The notes: a model not told the origin generated them from the letters alone. A DNA stretch of 64,000 nt from Qipengyuania sp. HL-TH1 (GCF_036365825.1 NZ_CP142675.1:1860001-1924000); one strand, 5' to 3'. Positions 26,310 to 36,325 are shown, counted from the stretch's first letter. Made by a program: numbers and translations.

Positions 26310-29087
26310 ATGAGACAGTTCGGTTTACGCCACCAATGCGCCTTCGGCGCGCTCGCCTGCGCACTGGCCCTCACCCCGGCCATTGCCCAGGCGCAGGATA
26401 CGACGACCGCAAGTTCCGAAGAAGCGGACCTAATCGACAATGCCGATATCGATAGCGGCAATGTCATCATCGTCCGCGCGCAGGGCCGCGACCAGGCGCT
26501 GTCCGATGTCCCGGTGGCGGTCTCCGCGGTATCCGGCGAAATGCTCGAAAAATCGGGCGTCTCCGACATTCGCGACCTCAACCAGGTGGCCCCGTCGCTG
26601 CTGGTCTCCTCGACCGGTAACGAAGCCAATGGCTCCGCGCGTATTCGTGGCATTGGTACGGTCGGCGACAACCCCGGCCTCGAAAGCTCTGTCGCGGTCT
26701 TCGTCGACGGGGTTTATCGCTCGCGCTCGGGTAACGCATTGTCCGAACTCGGACCGCTCGACCGGGTCGAAATCCTCCGCGGCCCGCAGGGTACGCTGGG
26801 CGGCCGCAACTCCTCGGCCGGTCTGATCAACATCTACACCGCCCCGCCCGAGTTCGAATTCTCGGGCTACGGCGCCTTCACCTATGGCAATTACGACGCG
26901 ATCAAGGTCGAGGGCGGGATCAACGCACCGCTCGGCGATACGGTCGCCGCGCGGATCGACGGCGTCTATTTCGAGCGCGACGGTTTCTACAACGATGTCG
27001 TCAACGATGTGCGGATCAATGACCGCGACCGCTATCTGGTGCGCGGCCAGCTGCTGTTCGAACCGACCAGCGATCTCAGCATCCGCCTCGTCGGCGACTA
27101 TTCGAAGAAGGACGAGGCCTGCTGCGCCGCAACCTTCGTCCAGCCCGAATTCGCGCCGCTGGCGCGCGTATCGCCCGGGCTCGATTCCTTCGCGCGTCCC
27201 AATGGCGGGCCCGCACTGACCAGCACCGACAATCCGATCGTCCCGATCCTTCTGGGTCTGGGCCAGGATCCGCGTGCGCTGACGCAGTCGACGTTCAACC
27301 GCGATATCTACGTCACGCCGGGCCGGACCTATCAGGGCGAAACCGAGGACTGGGGTATCTCGGGTGAGGTCAACTGGGACTTCGGCGATGTCACGCTGAC
27401 TTCGATCACCGGCTATCGCCAGTATTCGAACACGCAGGCCTCCGACACCGACTACACGCAGGTCGACCTGTTGTATCGCGCCCCCGGACCCGATGCCGGC
27501 GCACGTGAATTCAAGACCTTCACGCAGGAGCTGCGCCTGAACGGCACGGCCTTCAACGATACGCTCGATTGGCTCGTCGGCGCCTATTACGCCAATGAGA
27601 AGCTGGAAACGCGCGACAATCTGCGCTTCGGCAATGATTACGGCACCTTCGCCAATTGCCGGATCGTGCTGGCGATCAATCCGGCACTGGCCAATCCGTC
27701 GGCAGACAATTGTTTGGGCGCCAATGTCGCTGCACTGACGGGTGCCAATGGCGGCGCTGGCGCGTTCGGTGCGGCGACGCCGCTGATCATCGCGGGAATG
27801 AACAATCTCGCACAGGTCCGCGACATCGGCAGCACGGGCGATCGGTACAACCAGACAAGTGAGAACTTCGCCGTCTTCACGCATAATATCGTGCATGTCA
27901 CCGACACGGTCGATCTGACGCTTGGCCTTCGTTACACCAACGAAACCAAGGATTTCCGCGCCGCATTCAGCAATGACAACGTGTTCTGCCCGCAGAGCCG
28001 TGCGATCCTCAACCCGTTGCTCGTACCGTCGGTCGATACCGACGGTGACGGTGTGGCCGACCTTGCTCCGCTTGGCGGGCTCGCAGGCGGCCTGATCTCG
28101 CTGTCCTGCCAGGGCAATTCGACCGCCGAGCTCGACGGTGTGACGCTGGCCGATACACGTGACGAAGACGAGTTCACCGGCACGGCCATCCTCAGCTGGA
28201 AGCCCGATCCCGACTGGTTGGTCTATGGCTCCTTCTCGAAGGGCTACAAGGCCGGCGGCTTCAACCTCGATCGGTCGGCGCTCGCCGTGCCGGTGGCTTT
28301 CGATGCCGCCACGCTCAACCCGACCGCGCTGCAGTTCGACGCCGAAACCGTCGATGCCTTCGAAGTGGGCGTGAAATATGCCGCCCGCGACTGGGGCTTC
28401 AGCATTGCCGGGTTCCGCCAGGAGTTCTCGAACTTCCAGCTGAACACGTTCAATGGTTCGGTCTTCCTGGTGCAGAACATCAATGGCTGCGACAGCGACC
28501 TTGGCGGGGCCGACCGCGATGCGGATGGCACCACCGGCGCCTGCGCCGCGGACAACGTTGCCCCGGGCGTCATCGCCCAGGGTTTCGAGTTCGAGGCTTC
28601 GCTCAGCCCGATCCGCGACCTGACCATGACCATGGGCGTCACCTATTCGGACACCAGCTACGAGGACAATCTCGTGGGCCAGGACAATGGGTCGCCGCTC
28701 GATCCCGCGCTGCGGCTGCTTCCGGGCGACAATCTGTCGAACGCCCCCGAAGTGACCGCCACCGCGTCGCTGAGCTGGACCCCGCCGATCGGCAATTCGG
28801 GTCTCTCGGGCCTGTTCTTCATCAATGCCCGCACGACCGACGATTACAACACCGGGTCGGACCTGCTGCATGGCAAGGAACAGGATGCCTATACGATCGT
28901 GAACGGTCGTATCGGGATCACCGGGCCGGACCGTCGCTGGGGTCTCGAGCTGTGGGCGAACAATCTGTTCGACGTCGATTACACCCAGGTCGCGTTCAAC
29001 ACGCCGTTCGTGGCACCGCAGCAGACCTATTCGGCCTTCCTCGCCGAGCCGCGGACCTACGGGATCACGGTGCGCGCAGGCTTCTAA
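26310..29087 (+). CDS. TonB-dependent outer-membrane receptor
   Basis: The product is 925 residues from the ATG at 26310, preceded by GAGAGGAG. The signal peptide is MRQFGLRHQCAFGALACA...AQAQ. The plug starts with IIVRAQGRDQALSDVPVAVSAVS and includes VFVDGVYRSRSG and EILRGPQGTLGGRNSSAGLINIYT, the form typical of the large sphingomonad receptor family linked to degradation of organic compounds. The barrel ends in TYGITVRAGF with the terminal Phe. It follows the FadJ-like gene and precedes a second receptor. It probably imports the island's growth substrate; the identity is unknown. Confidence 0.93.
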   Translation: MRQFGLRHQCAFGALACALALTPAIAQAQDTTTASSEEADLIDNADIDSGNVIIVRAQGRDQALSDVPVAVSAVSGEMLEKSGVSDIRDLNQVAPSLLVSSTGNEANGSARIRGIGTVGDNPGLESSVAVFVDGVYRSRSGNALSELGPLDRVEILRGPQGTLGGRNSSAGLINIYTAPPEFEFSGYGAFTYGNYDAIKVEGGINAPLGDTVAARIDGVYFERDGFYNDVVNDVRINDRDRYLVRGQLLFEPTSDLSIRLVGDYSKKDEACCAATFVQPEFAPLARVSPGLDSFARPNGGPALTSTDNPIVPILLGLGQDPRALTQSTFNRDIYVTPGRTYQGETEDWGISGEVNWDFGDVTLTSITGYRQYSNTQASDTDYTQVDLLYRAPGPDAGAREFKTFTQELRLNGTAFNDTLDWLVGAYYANEKLETRDNLRFGNDYGTFANCRIVLAINPALANPSADNCLGANVAALTGANGGAGAFGAATPLIIAGMNNLAQVRDIGSTGDRYNQTSENFAVFTHNIVHVTDTVDLTLGLRYTNETKDFRAAFSNDNVFCPQSRAILNPLLVPSVDTDGDGVADLAPLGGLAGGLISLSCQGNSTAELDGVTLADTRDEDEFTGTAILSWKPDPDWLVYGSFSKGYKAGGFNLDRSALAVPVAFDAATLNPTALQFDAETVDAFEVGVKYAARDWGFSIAGFRQEFSNFQLNTFNGSVFLVQNINGCDSDLGGADRDADGTTGACAADNVAPGVIAQGFEFEASLSPIRDLTMTMGVTYSDTSYEDNLVGQDNGSPLDPALRLLPGDNLSNAPEVTATASLSWTPPIGNSGLSGLFFINARTTDDYNTGSDLLHGKEQDAYTIVNGRIGITGPDRRWGLELWANNLFDVDYTQVAFNTPFVAPQQTYSAFLAEPRTYGITVRAGF

Positions 29088-29109
29088 ACCGCGTTCATCG
29101 CGACAAGCA

Positions 29110-29143
29110 GGGGCCCGGCATCACGCGATGCCGGGCCCCTTTT
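29110..29143 (+). terminator. Rho-independent terminator after TonB receptor 1
   Basis: A perfect 13-bp stem, GGGGCCCGGCATC with its complement at 29127-29139, closes a 4-base loop and runs into TTTT. It starts 23 bases after the stop codon. Confidence 0.92.
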
Positions 29144-29284
29144 GCGTGGATGCCACCTAAGCGTCTGACGAGGCTGGAAAACAATGGATTTTCCGGTTTC
29201 CGCTACGGCACCGATATCATTGAGCAATTTCGAAAAAGCGGTACGAGCACGCGCGACAGATTTCCTAATATTTACCCCTATCCC

Positions 29285-29313
29285 TTGACATAAAGGCAAA
29301 GAGGGCATTGAAT
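29285..29313 (+). promoter_or_regulatory. Sigma-70-type promoter of TonB receptor 2
   Basis: TTGACA at 29285-29290, a 17-base spacer and TTGAAT at 29308-29313. The leader to the ATG is about 50 bases. The same hexamer pair and spacing occurs before the neighbouring receptor gene. Confidence 0.55.
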
Positions 29314-29363
29314 TTCGATTGGAAGGTACGCGGACAAAAGACGTACCCCCGAGGGAGAGACCA

Positions 29364-32336
29364 ATGACCAGATTCACTTTACGCCACAGTTGCGCGCTCG
29401 GCGCACTTGCGATTTCGGCTCTGTCGGCGGGCCCTGCCCTCGCCCAGGCGGAGGTCGAAACTGCCGGAGCGGCGAACCAGAACGACAACCGCATCATCGT
29501 TACCGGCTCCTATATCCGCGGCACGCCCGAGGATGCGGCGCTGCCGGTGGACGTCTTTACCGCCGACGATCTGGCCGAGCAGGGCGTCGACAGCCCGCTC
29601 GAATTCATCAAGGAACTGCCCTCGGTCGGCGCCTCGCTGGGCGACACCAACCAGTTCTCCACCGACGCGCAGGGCTTCCAGGGCGTCGGTTCGCTCAATT
29701 TGCGCGGCCTCGGCCCGCAGCGCACGCTGGTGCTGCTCAATGGCAAGCGGACGATCCTGACGCCGGGCGCCGGGTTCGTCGATACGCAGCTGATGCCGCT
29801 GTTCGCGCTCGAACGGATCGAACTGCTCAAGGACGGTGCCGGGTCGACCTATGGTTCGGATGCGATCGCCGGCGTCGCAAACTTCATCACCCGCTCGACC
29901 TTCACCGGCTTCGAACTGCAGGGGGATTACAATTTCATCGACGGTTCGGACAACAATTACAGCCTCAGCGCGCTGGCCGGCTTCGAGTTCGCCGATTCAG
30001 CGAATTTCGTGATTGGCGCAGGCTGGCAGCACCGCAGCGAATTGGGCTCGATCGAGCGCGACTTCGCCAATGTCGGCTACGAGACCAATCCCTCGGCCTA
30101 TTCGGCGCTGGCTACTCCGGGGCTGTTCGCGGTCAGCTATTTCGATACCGGCACCGGCACGGTGAACACGCAGGTCAGGCCCGACGTCGGGTGCGAAGAC
30201 CTCGGCGGGACGGTCGACATCGGTCGTTGCTATTTCACCTATGTCCCGTTCGACAACATTACCGAGGACGAGGACCGCTATCAGGTCTTCGGCGAACTCA
30301 CGATCGACCTCAGCGATACGATCCGCTTCCAGGCCGACGCGCTCTATTCGCGGAGCGAGCTTACCTCGCTCAACTATTCGCCGGCATTCCCACCGACGCA
30401 GGGGCCGCGCGGGTCGGGCTTCGTCAGCGCGTTCACGACCTCGCCCGCGAACCCGGGCGTGGCGGCCTTCCTCGACCAGGTCGGCCTGCCGCAGAGCTCG
30501 CCCACGGCCCCGATCGTCGCCGTCACCAACGTGCTCTATCGCCCGTTCGGCTTTCTCGGCAATCCGCTCGACCCGGATCGCGGTGCCGGCACCGGTGGTG
30601 CGGTCAACGATGCCTTCCGCTTCAGCGGCGGCTTCGAATTCGCGCTCAGTGATACGCTCACTTTGAACGTGGATGGCACGTTCTGGGAATCGGATCGCGA
30701 AGCCTATGCCCCCGGCATCATCGGCTCGCGCCTGCAGGCCGCGCTGAACGGCTTCGGCGGTCCCGATTGTACCGGGAGCACAGCGGGCGAGAATGGCTGC
30801 CTGTGGTTCAATCCCTTTGCCAATGCCGGCCCCGGCAACGGGACGTTCAACATCGACAATCCGTTCTACGTCCCGGGTAACGAGAACAGCCAGGAGCTGG
30901 TCGGCTGGCTGCAGGTACCCAACGGCACCCGCGAACAGGAATCGCAATTCGTGTTCGACATGGTCCTCGCGGGCGAAACCGGAATCCAGCTGGGCGGCGG
31001 TCCGCTGGCCTTCGCCGTCGGCACCCAGTTCCGCGATACGCGCTATTCCAGCGATCCGATCATCCCGGAATCGAATCTCGACATCAATCCGTGCTTCGTC
31101 GAGGGCGACCAGAGCTGTGTCGGCACCACCACCGAAGGGGTCGGCCCGTTCATCTTCCTCGGCGGTTCGCGCCCGGTGAAGCTCAAGCAGGACGTCTATG
31201 CGTTCTTCGCCGAAGTAAACGCGCCGATTACCGACCGGCTCGAACTGTCGGCGGCCGTCCGCTTCGAGGATTACGGCAGCCCGATCGGTTCGACGATCAA
31301 TCCCAAGGGCTCGGCGCGCTTCGAAGTGACCGACTGGCTGACCCTGCGCGGTTCGGTAGGCACCACCTTCCGCGGCCCGCTGGCATCGAACGTGTCGCCC
31401 AACTTCGTAACCGCACTCGAAGGCTTCACTGCGGCAGGCGGCAATTACAAGTCGAAGGACATCTACGGTAATCCGACCGACCTCGATCCCGAAACCGCCT
31501 TCACCTACAACATCGGCGCAATCTTCTCGGCGCCAGTCGGCGGCGGCGATCTGACCCTCTCGGTCGACTACTGGTCGATCGATCTAAAAGACCGCATCAC
31601 GATCACGCCGGGCAATGCGATCGCGAGCTATGTGGGCAATTTCCAGACCACCGGTCAGGAAGAGGTCGACTGTTCGAGCCCGCTGGTCAATCTGGTTACC
31701 TTCTCTAACAATCAGTGTATCCAGGGCACCACGCTGGGGATCGACATCAGCCGCGTGCGGACCGATTTCGTCAATGGTCCGGACGTCAAGATCGCCGGTC
31801 TCGATTTCGCCTTCGATGCGGAATTCCCGTTGGGCGACAATGCCGAGCTGGGCTTCGGTGCCAATGCGGTGTGGAATCTCGATTACAGCTTCGACGATTT
31901 CATCGTGCAGGATGTCAACGTCCAGCCGGCCTATGATGCGGTCGGTTTCGGCAATTACTTCCGCGATCCGAACACGGTGCCGGAATGGCGCGCGAATGCC
32001 TTTGTCCGGCTTGGTTTCGGCGATTTCAATGCGCGCTATTCGGTCCAGCATATCGACGGCGTGACCGACGATCGCTGCCTTACCCGCGATCCCTGCTTCA
32101 GCACGGCCGGCGGTGTGGGGACCAACTTCGGTGTCGAGAGCGGCTCGTACACGCAGCACGATTTCTCGGTCACCTACGACCTCCAGCTTGCAGGTGCGGA
32201 TGTGCAAATGCAGGCATCGGTCGACAACTTCACCGATGCCGAACCGGCCGAGGCGCAGCTGCCGCTGGGCTACAACCCGTTCATCGGCAATGCCATCGGC
32301 CGCAACTATCGTCTTGGTATCCGGACCCGCTTCTAG
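29364..32336 (+). CDS. TonB-dependent outer-membrane receptor
   Basis: The product is 990 residues from the ATG at 29364, after GAGGGAGAG. The signal peptide MTRFTLRHSCALGALAIS is clearly related to that of the preceding receptor, although the mature proteins belong to different subgroups. The plug has RIIVTGSYIRGTPEDAALPV, RGLGPQRTLVLLNGKRT and ELLKDGAGSTYGSDAIAGVANFITR, typical of the large receptors with a cysteine-containing barrel. The final residues are RLGIRTRF. It has its own promoter and a hairpin separates it from the SDR downstream. The substrate is unknown. Confidence 0.93.
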   Translation: MTRFTLRHSCALGALAISALSAGPALAQAEVETAGAANQNDNRIIVTGSYIRGTPEDAALPVDVFTADDLAEQGVDSPLEFIKELPSVGASLGDTNQFSTDAQGFQGVGSLNLRGLGPQRTLVLLNGKRTILTPGAGFVDTQLMPLFALERIELLKDGAGSTYGSDAIAGVANFITRSTFTGFELQGDYNFIDGSDNNYSLSALAGFEFADSANFVIGAGWQHRSELGSIERDFANVGYETNPSAYSALATPGLFAVSYFDTGTGTVNTQVRPDVGCEDLGGTVDIGRCYFTYVPFDNITEDEDRYQVFGELTIDLSDTIRFQADALYSRSELTSLNYSPAFPPTQGPRGSGFVSAFTTSPANPGVAAFLDQVGLPQSSPTAPIVAVTNVLYRPFGFLGNPLDPDRGAGTGGAVNDAFRFSGGFEFALSDTLTLNVDGTFWESDREAYAPGIIGSRLQAALNGFGGPDCTGSTAGENGCLWFNPFANAGPGNGTFNIDNPFYVPGNENSQELVGWLQVPNGTREQESQFVFDMVLAGETGIQLGGGPLAFAVGTQFRDTRYSSDPIIPESNLDINPCFVEGDQSCVGTTTEGVGPFIFLGGSRPVKLKQDVYAFFAEVNAPITDRLELSAAVRFEDYGSPIGSTINPKGSARFEVTDWLTLRGSVGTTFRGPLASNVSPNFVTALEGFTAAGGNYKSKDIYGNPTDLDPETAFTYNIGAIFSAPVGGGDLTLSVDYWSIDLKDRITITPGNAIASYVGNFQTTGQEEVDCSSPLVNLVTFSNNQCIQGTTLGIDISRVRTDFVNGPDVKIAGLDFAFDAEFPLGDNAELGFGANAVWNLDYSFDDFIVQDVNVQPAYDAVGFGNYFRDPNTVPEWRANAFVRLGFGDFNARYSVQHIDGVTDDRCLTRDPCFSTAGGVGTNFGVESGSYTQHDFSVTYDLQLAGADVQMQASVDNFTDAEPAEAQLPLGYNPFIGNAIGRNYRLGIRTRF

Positions 32337-32359
32337 GCGGTTCCGGCACCACCAGTTAC

Positions 32360-32391
32360 GAAGGGCCCGGGGCGCAAGCTTCGGGCCCTTC
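32360..32391 (+). terminator. Hairpin between TonB receptor 2 and SDR
   Basis: GAAGGGCCCG and CGGGCCCTTC form a 10-bp stem around a 12-base loop. There is no run of T after it, so it may attenuate rather than fully end transcription into the SDR gene. Confidence 0.55.
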
Positions 32392-32415
32392 CCATTGCTC
32401 ACAAAGGAAACCACC

Positions 32416-33180
32416 ATGTCGCCATTCGACCTGACCGGGAAAGTCGCCATCGTCACCGGATCGAGCCGCGGGATCGGCCGCGCCATTGCCGAGGGCCTCG
32501 CGGCGCAGGGCGCGCGCGTGGTCATCTCGAGCCGCAAGCAGGATGCCTGCGAGGCGGTCGCCGCCGAAATCAACGCCGCGCATGGCGATGGCAGCGCCGT
32601 CGCGATCGCAGCCAGCATTTCGGAAAAGGCACAGCTCGAGGATCTGTTCGTGCAGACCGCCGCCCAGCTCGGCCCGGCCGATATCCTCGTCTGCAATGCC
32701 GCGAGCAATCCCTATTACGGGTCGATGGACGGGATCGCCGACGAGCAGTTCCGCAAGATCCTCGACAACAATGTCCTGTCGAACCACTGGCTGATCCAGC
32801 TTGCGCTGCCCCATATGCGCGAAAAGGGCGACGGGGCGATCGTGATCATCAGTTCGATCGGCGGCTTGCGCGCCTCGACCGAGATCGGCGCCTATTGCAT
32901 CTCCAAGGCGGCCGACTTCCAGCTGGTGCGCAATTACGCCGCCGAGAACGGCAAGCACGGCATCCGCGTCAACGGCATCGCACCGGGGCTGGTCAAAACC
33001 GATTTTGCCAAGGCGCTATGGGAAAATCCGCAGGCATTGGCCGCGACTGAAAAGGCATTGCCGATGCGCCGGATTGGGGAGCCGGGCGATATTGCCGGCG
33101 CCGCGGTCTACCTGTCCTCGCCCGCCGCCCGGTGGACCACCGGCCAAACCATCGTTGTCGATGGCGGGGCGACGATCTAG
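32416..33180 (+). CDS. Short-chain dehydrogenase/reductase (SDR)
   Basis: The product is 254 residues from the ATG at 32416, preceded by AAAGGAAA. It is a classical SDR with TGSSRGIG at 14-21, NAAS at 94-97, and catalytic Ser147 (IISSIGG), Tyr160 and Lys164 (YCISK). It ends TGQTIVVDGGATI. It resembles DHRS4-type and glucose/ribitol-type dehydrogenases that act on alcohols or ketones with NAD(P). It follows a TonB receptor of the catabolic island and probably oxidises a hydroxyl group in the imported compound. It ends 10 bases before the converging efflux operon. Confidence 0.92.
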   Translation: MSPFDLTGKVAIVTGSSRGIGRAIAEGLAAQGARVVISSRKQDACEAVAAEINAAHGDGSAVAIAASISEKAQLEDLFVQTAAQLGPADILVCNAASNPYYGSMDGIADEQFRKILDNNVLSNHWLIQLALPHMREKGDGAIVIISSIGGLRASTEIGAYCISKAADFQLVRNYAAENGKHGIRVNGIAPGLVKTDFAKALWENPQALAATEKALPMRRIGEPGDIAGAAVYLSSPAARWTTGQTIVVDGGATI

Positions 33181-33190
33181 CGCGGTGGCA

Positions 33191-34600
33191 TCAGGGTAGT
33201 TCGCTGCCGCCGAGCGCCTGCCACAGCACCACCCGCGCCCGCTGCGCCCGGCCCCGCGCTGCCGCCGCACGCTCGCCGCTGGCATCAGCGGCGCGGCGCG
33301 CCTCGAGCACTGTCAGGAAATCGGCGAGCCCGGCTTCGTAGCGGGTATTCGCGAGACGCGCGGCGCGTTGCAGATTGGCCGCTTCCTGCGCCACCGCTGC
33401 GGCTTCGCCATCGGCTGCCGCGACCAGCCCATATCCCGCCTCGGCATCGCCGAAGGCGGTAAAGACCGCGCCGCGATAGCTCTCGAAGGCCAAGCGCTTT
33501 TCCGCTGCAGCGCCGTCGATCTCGGCCTGCACCCGCCCGAAGTCGAGCAAGGGTCCGGCGATCGTCGCGGCCAGCGAGCCGACGACCGATTCGCTGTCGA
33601 AAACATCGCCGATTCCGAAGGCGAGCAGGCCGATCGCGCCCGAGAGGTCGAACACCGGGAAGCGGCGGCGCGCGGTCGCAGCCAGTTCGGCATCCTGCGC
33701 CACCAGCGTGGCGGCGGCGGCGAGCACGTCGGGCCGATTGGCGAGCAGCGCGGAAGGCAAGGTTGCAGGCGGTGCGGGCACATCGGTGACAGGCTCACCC
33801 AGCGCCAATGCGCTGCGGACCTGCGCCCCGCCCTGCGCGGTCAGTGTCACCAACCGGCCCAGCAGCCGCGCGCGTTCGCTTTCCAGCGCGGCGAGACGGC
33901 TCCGCGAACTGGCGGCAGAGCTTTCCGCGCGGACCCGGTCGAAACCGGGCGCAATGCCCGCACGCTCGCGCACACCGGCGAGCCGCGCCAGTTCCTCCGC
34001 CGAGTCCAGATCGTTGCGCACTTCCGCCTCGCGCGCCTGCAGCGTGCGCCAGTCGATCACCGTCGCGGCAATTTCGGCGAGCAGCGCGCTGCGCACAGCG
34101 CGTGCGCTGGCATCGGCGGCATCGACCCGTGCCAGTGCGGCGCGCTCCTGCGCGCGTAGGCGGCCGAACAGGTCGAGATCCCAGCGCGTGGTCAGATTGG
34201 CCGCATAGGACACGCGTTCGGTCTCCAAACTCACCCCGGTCGGCAGGCTTCCGCCGAAGGAATTGGGATTGGTCCGCGTACCGGTGACCGAAGCTTCTAC
34301 GCCCACGGCGGGCAGGCGCTCGGCTCCCGCGCGGTCGGCCCCGGCGCGGGCCTGCTCGACGCGAGCCGCGGCTTCGGCGAGCGTGGGAGACGACGCGAGC
34401 GCCTGCGCCGCCAGCGTATCGAACGCCGGATCGCCGACGGGCAAAAGCTGGGCCAGCGCGGTGCCGACAGGCGCCTCGGGAGCGAACAGGAAGCTGTCGG
34501 GCAGGACCGGAACGGGAGTTGCGACTTCGCGCGGCGGCCCGCCGACGCAGGCGGCCAGCGACAACGCACTGGCGACCATCAGGAGCGCGCGGGGTTTCAT
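33191..34600 (-). CDS. Outer-membrane efflux lipoprotein (TolC/NodT family)
   Basis: The product is 469 residues. A lipoprotein signal ends in LSLAAC, anchoring it in the outer membrane. Two repeats of long helices and paired strands give the TolC-type channel; PFAM-like landmarks are LAAQALASSPTLAEAAARVEQAR in the first half and LANRPDVLAAAATLVAQDAELAATARRRFP in the second. It is the exit duct of a tripartite pump. Its start overlaps the stop of the HlyD-type adaptor gene (ATGA), so the two are translationally coupled. The exported compound is unknown. Confidence 0.92.
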   Translation of the reverse strand: MKPRALLMVASALSLAACVGGPPREVATPVPVLPDSFLFAPEAPVGTALAQLLPVGDPAFDTLAAQALASSPTLAEAAARVEQARAGADRAGAERLPAVGVEASVTGTRTNPNSFGGSLPTGVSLETERVSYAANLTTRWDLDLFGRLRAQERAALARVDAADASARAVRSALLAEIAATVIDWRTLQAREAEVRNDLDSAEELARLAGVRERAGIAPGFDRVRAESSAASSRSRLAALESERARLLGRLVTLTAQGGAQVRSALALGEPVTDVPAPPATLPSALLANRPDVLAAAATLVAQDAELAATARRRFPVFDLSGAIGLLAFGIGDVFDSESVVGSLAATIAGPLLDFGRVQAEIDGAAAEKRLAFESYRGAVFTAFGDAEAGYGLVAAADGEAAAVAQEAANLQRAARLANTRYEAGLADFLTVLEARRAADASGERAAAARGRAQRARVVLWQALGGSELP

Positions 34601-35580
34601 TCTTCGGCTCCCCGCGCGGCGATATAGGCATCAACCTGCTGGCCCACGCGGAACAGCCCGTCCGCCTCCGGCAGTTCGTAGATCACTTGCAACACGCGAA
34701 CATCGACGCGTTCGGCCGCGCTGTTGGTGAGCGAGCGCTTGGGCACCACCCGCGGTTCGGCGCGGACGAACTCGGCCTCGACCTGCCGGTCCGCAGCGCC
34801 GCGCGGGCTGACCGTGGCAGGGGCGCCAAGCTGGAGCCGCGGGGCCTGTTCCTCATCGATGTCGATGCGCACATGCAGCGGCTGGGTCTGGCCCATCTCG
34901 ATAAAGGGCTGCGAGCCGCCGCCGCCCATTGTGCTGACATATTCGCCCTTGCGGATATTCACCGCGAGAATTTCGCCCGCGATCGGTGCGCGAACGGTCA
35001 GCCGCGCGATTTCGGTCTGCGCCGAACCCGCACGCGCCTGCGCGGCCTGCAAGCGTGCCTGCGCCAGCCGGGCGCGTTCATTGGCCGACGCTGCCTCCCC
35101 CTCTGCGCGGATGACTTCGGCGCGGCTGACCGCGGCGGGATCCTCGACATTGCGATACAGCGCAAGCTGGCGCGCGGCGGTGGCGCGTGCGCTTTGCGCT
35201 TCGGAAATCGCCGCGCGGGCTTCGGCAATCGCGGCATTGGCTTCGCGCAATTGCGCGCGGACCGCCCGGTCGTCGACCGTGAACAGCACGTCGCCTTCTT
35301 CGACGCGGTCACCCGGCTCGACCAGCAGTCCGGTGATCAGTCCCGACAGCGCCGAGCCGATCTGGATGGTTTCGCTCGACGGCTCGACCACCCCGGCGCC
35401 TGCGACACGGGCCTCGGCGGCGAGGTTTGCCGGTGCATGCGGCGGTTCGCGGCCCGGTTCGGACAGCTCGCGGTCGGGCAGGCCGACCAGGATGAAGATC
35501 ACTGCGGCAACCAGGCCGACCAAGGCGACCACCGGCAGGGTCTGGCGCGAGAAGCTGAGGTTGTTCCAGTCGAGAGCCAT
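34597..35580 (-). CDS. HlyD-family periplasmic adaptor of an ABC efflux pump
   Basis: The product is 327 residues from the ATG at 35580; the longer frame reads into the ATPase gene. One N-terminal membrane span (TLPVVALVGLVAAVIFILVG) anchors it. A split biotinyl-lipoyl domain (TIQIGSALSGLITGLLVEPG and RLTVRAPIAGEILAVNIRKGEYV) flanks a long coiled-coil hairpin rich in Ala, Arg and Glu, followed by a beta-barrel domain. It joins the inner-membrane ABC permease to the TolC-type duct. It resembles DevB-type adaptors that pair with DevC/DevA ABC exporters. It sits one base after the ATPase stop. Confidence 0.9.
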   Translation of the reverse strand: MALDWNNLSFSRQTLPVVALVGLVAAVIFILVGLPDRELSEPGREPPHAPANLAAEARVAGAGVVEPSSETIQIGSALSGLITGLLVEPGDRVEEGDVLFTVDDRAVRAQLREANAAIAEARAAISEAQSARATAARQLALYRNVEDPAAVSRAEVIRAEGEAASANERARLAQARLQAAQARAGSAQTEIARLTVRAPIAGEILAVNIRKGEYVSTMGGGGSQPFIEMGQTQPLHVRIDIDEEQAPRLQLGAPATVSPRGAADRQVEAEFVRAEPRVVPKRSLTNSAAERVDVRVLQVIYELPEADGLFRVGQQVDAYIAARGAEE

Positions 35581-35581
35581 G

Positions 35582-36325
35582 TCAGTGTCCTTCGGGCATA
35601 TCGCTGCCGTCGTGGGTGATCCGCCCGTCTTCGAGCACGAGGATGCGGTCGGCGAGGTCGAAAATGCGGTTGTCGTGGGTGACGATGATGCAGGCGCGAT
35701 CGGGCGCGACGGCAACTTCGCGCAGCAGGTCCATCACCCGGCGCCCCGAAGAGGCATCGAGCGCGGCGGTGGGTTCGTCGCACACCACCAGCCGCGGTTC
35801 GTGCACCAGCGCGCGGGCGATCGCGACGCGCTGCTGCTGGCCGCCTGAAAGCTGGCGCGGCAGCTTGTCAGCCTGATCGCCGATGTTGAGCTTCTCGAGC
35901 ATGGCGACCGCCCGTGCCCGCGCCTCCAGCCGGTCCATTCCCTGCGCGATCAGCGGGACGGCCGCGTTGCTGGCGGCATCGATGGAGGGGATGAGATTGT
36001 ACTGCTGGAAGATGAAGCCGATGTTCTGCAGGCGAAATTCGACGAGCGCGGTGTCGTCGAGTTCGTAAATGTCGGTGCCGAAGACCTTCACCTCGCCCAG
36101 TGTCGGCCACAGAATGCCGCACATGATCGAGATCAGCGTGGTCTTGCCCGACCCGCTTTCCCCCACCAGGAAAGTCAGCTCGCCCGCGCGGATATCGAGG
36201 TCGATGCCGTGCAGCACGGTAATCGTCTGCTGCCCCGCCTGGAAATCGCGCGTGACGCCGCGCGTGCAGATTGCCGCGTCGGGCTTGCAGCCGCCGATGG
36301 CGCTGGTGTCCAAGATCGTCCCCAT
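35582..36325 (-). CDS. ABC transporter ATP-binding protein (MacB/DevA type)
   Basis: The product is 247 residues, a complete nucleotide-binding domain: Walker A GESGSGKTT, Q-loop FIFQQYNLIPS, signature LSGGQQQRVAIARAL, Walker B LVVCDEPTAALD and the switch His in IIVTHDNR. The sequence groups with the LolD/MacB/DevA ATPases that power mechanotransmission-type exporters rather than classical transport through the permease. Its ATG overlaps the permease stop by one base. It supplies energy for the four-gene efflux system. Confidence 0.93.
   Translation of the reverse strand: MGTILDTSAIGGCKPDAAICTRGVTRDFQAGQQTITVLHGIDLDIRAGELTFLVGESGSGKTTLISIMCGILWPTLGEVKVFGTDIYELDDTALVEFRLQNIGFIFQQYNLIPSIDAASNAAVPLIAQGMDRLEARARAVAMLEKLNIGDQADKLPRQLSGGQQQRVAIARALVHEPRLVVCDEPTAALDASSGRRVMDLLREVAVAPDRACIIVTHDNRIFDLADRILVLEDGRITHDGSDMPEGH

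Noticed and set aside
24211..28871. Long minus-strand open frames opposite the FadJ-like enzyme and TonB receptor 1
   Set aside because: The opposite strand encodes well-conserved proteins; the antisense frames lack starts with ribosome-binding sites and any motif.
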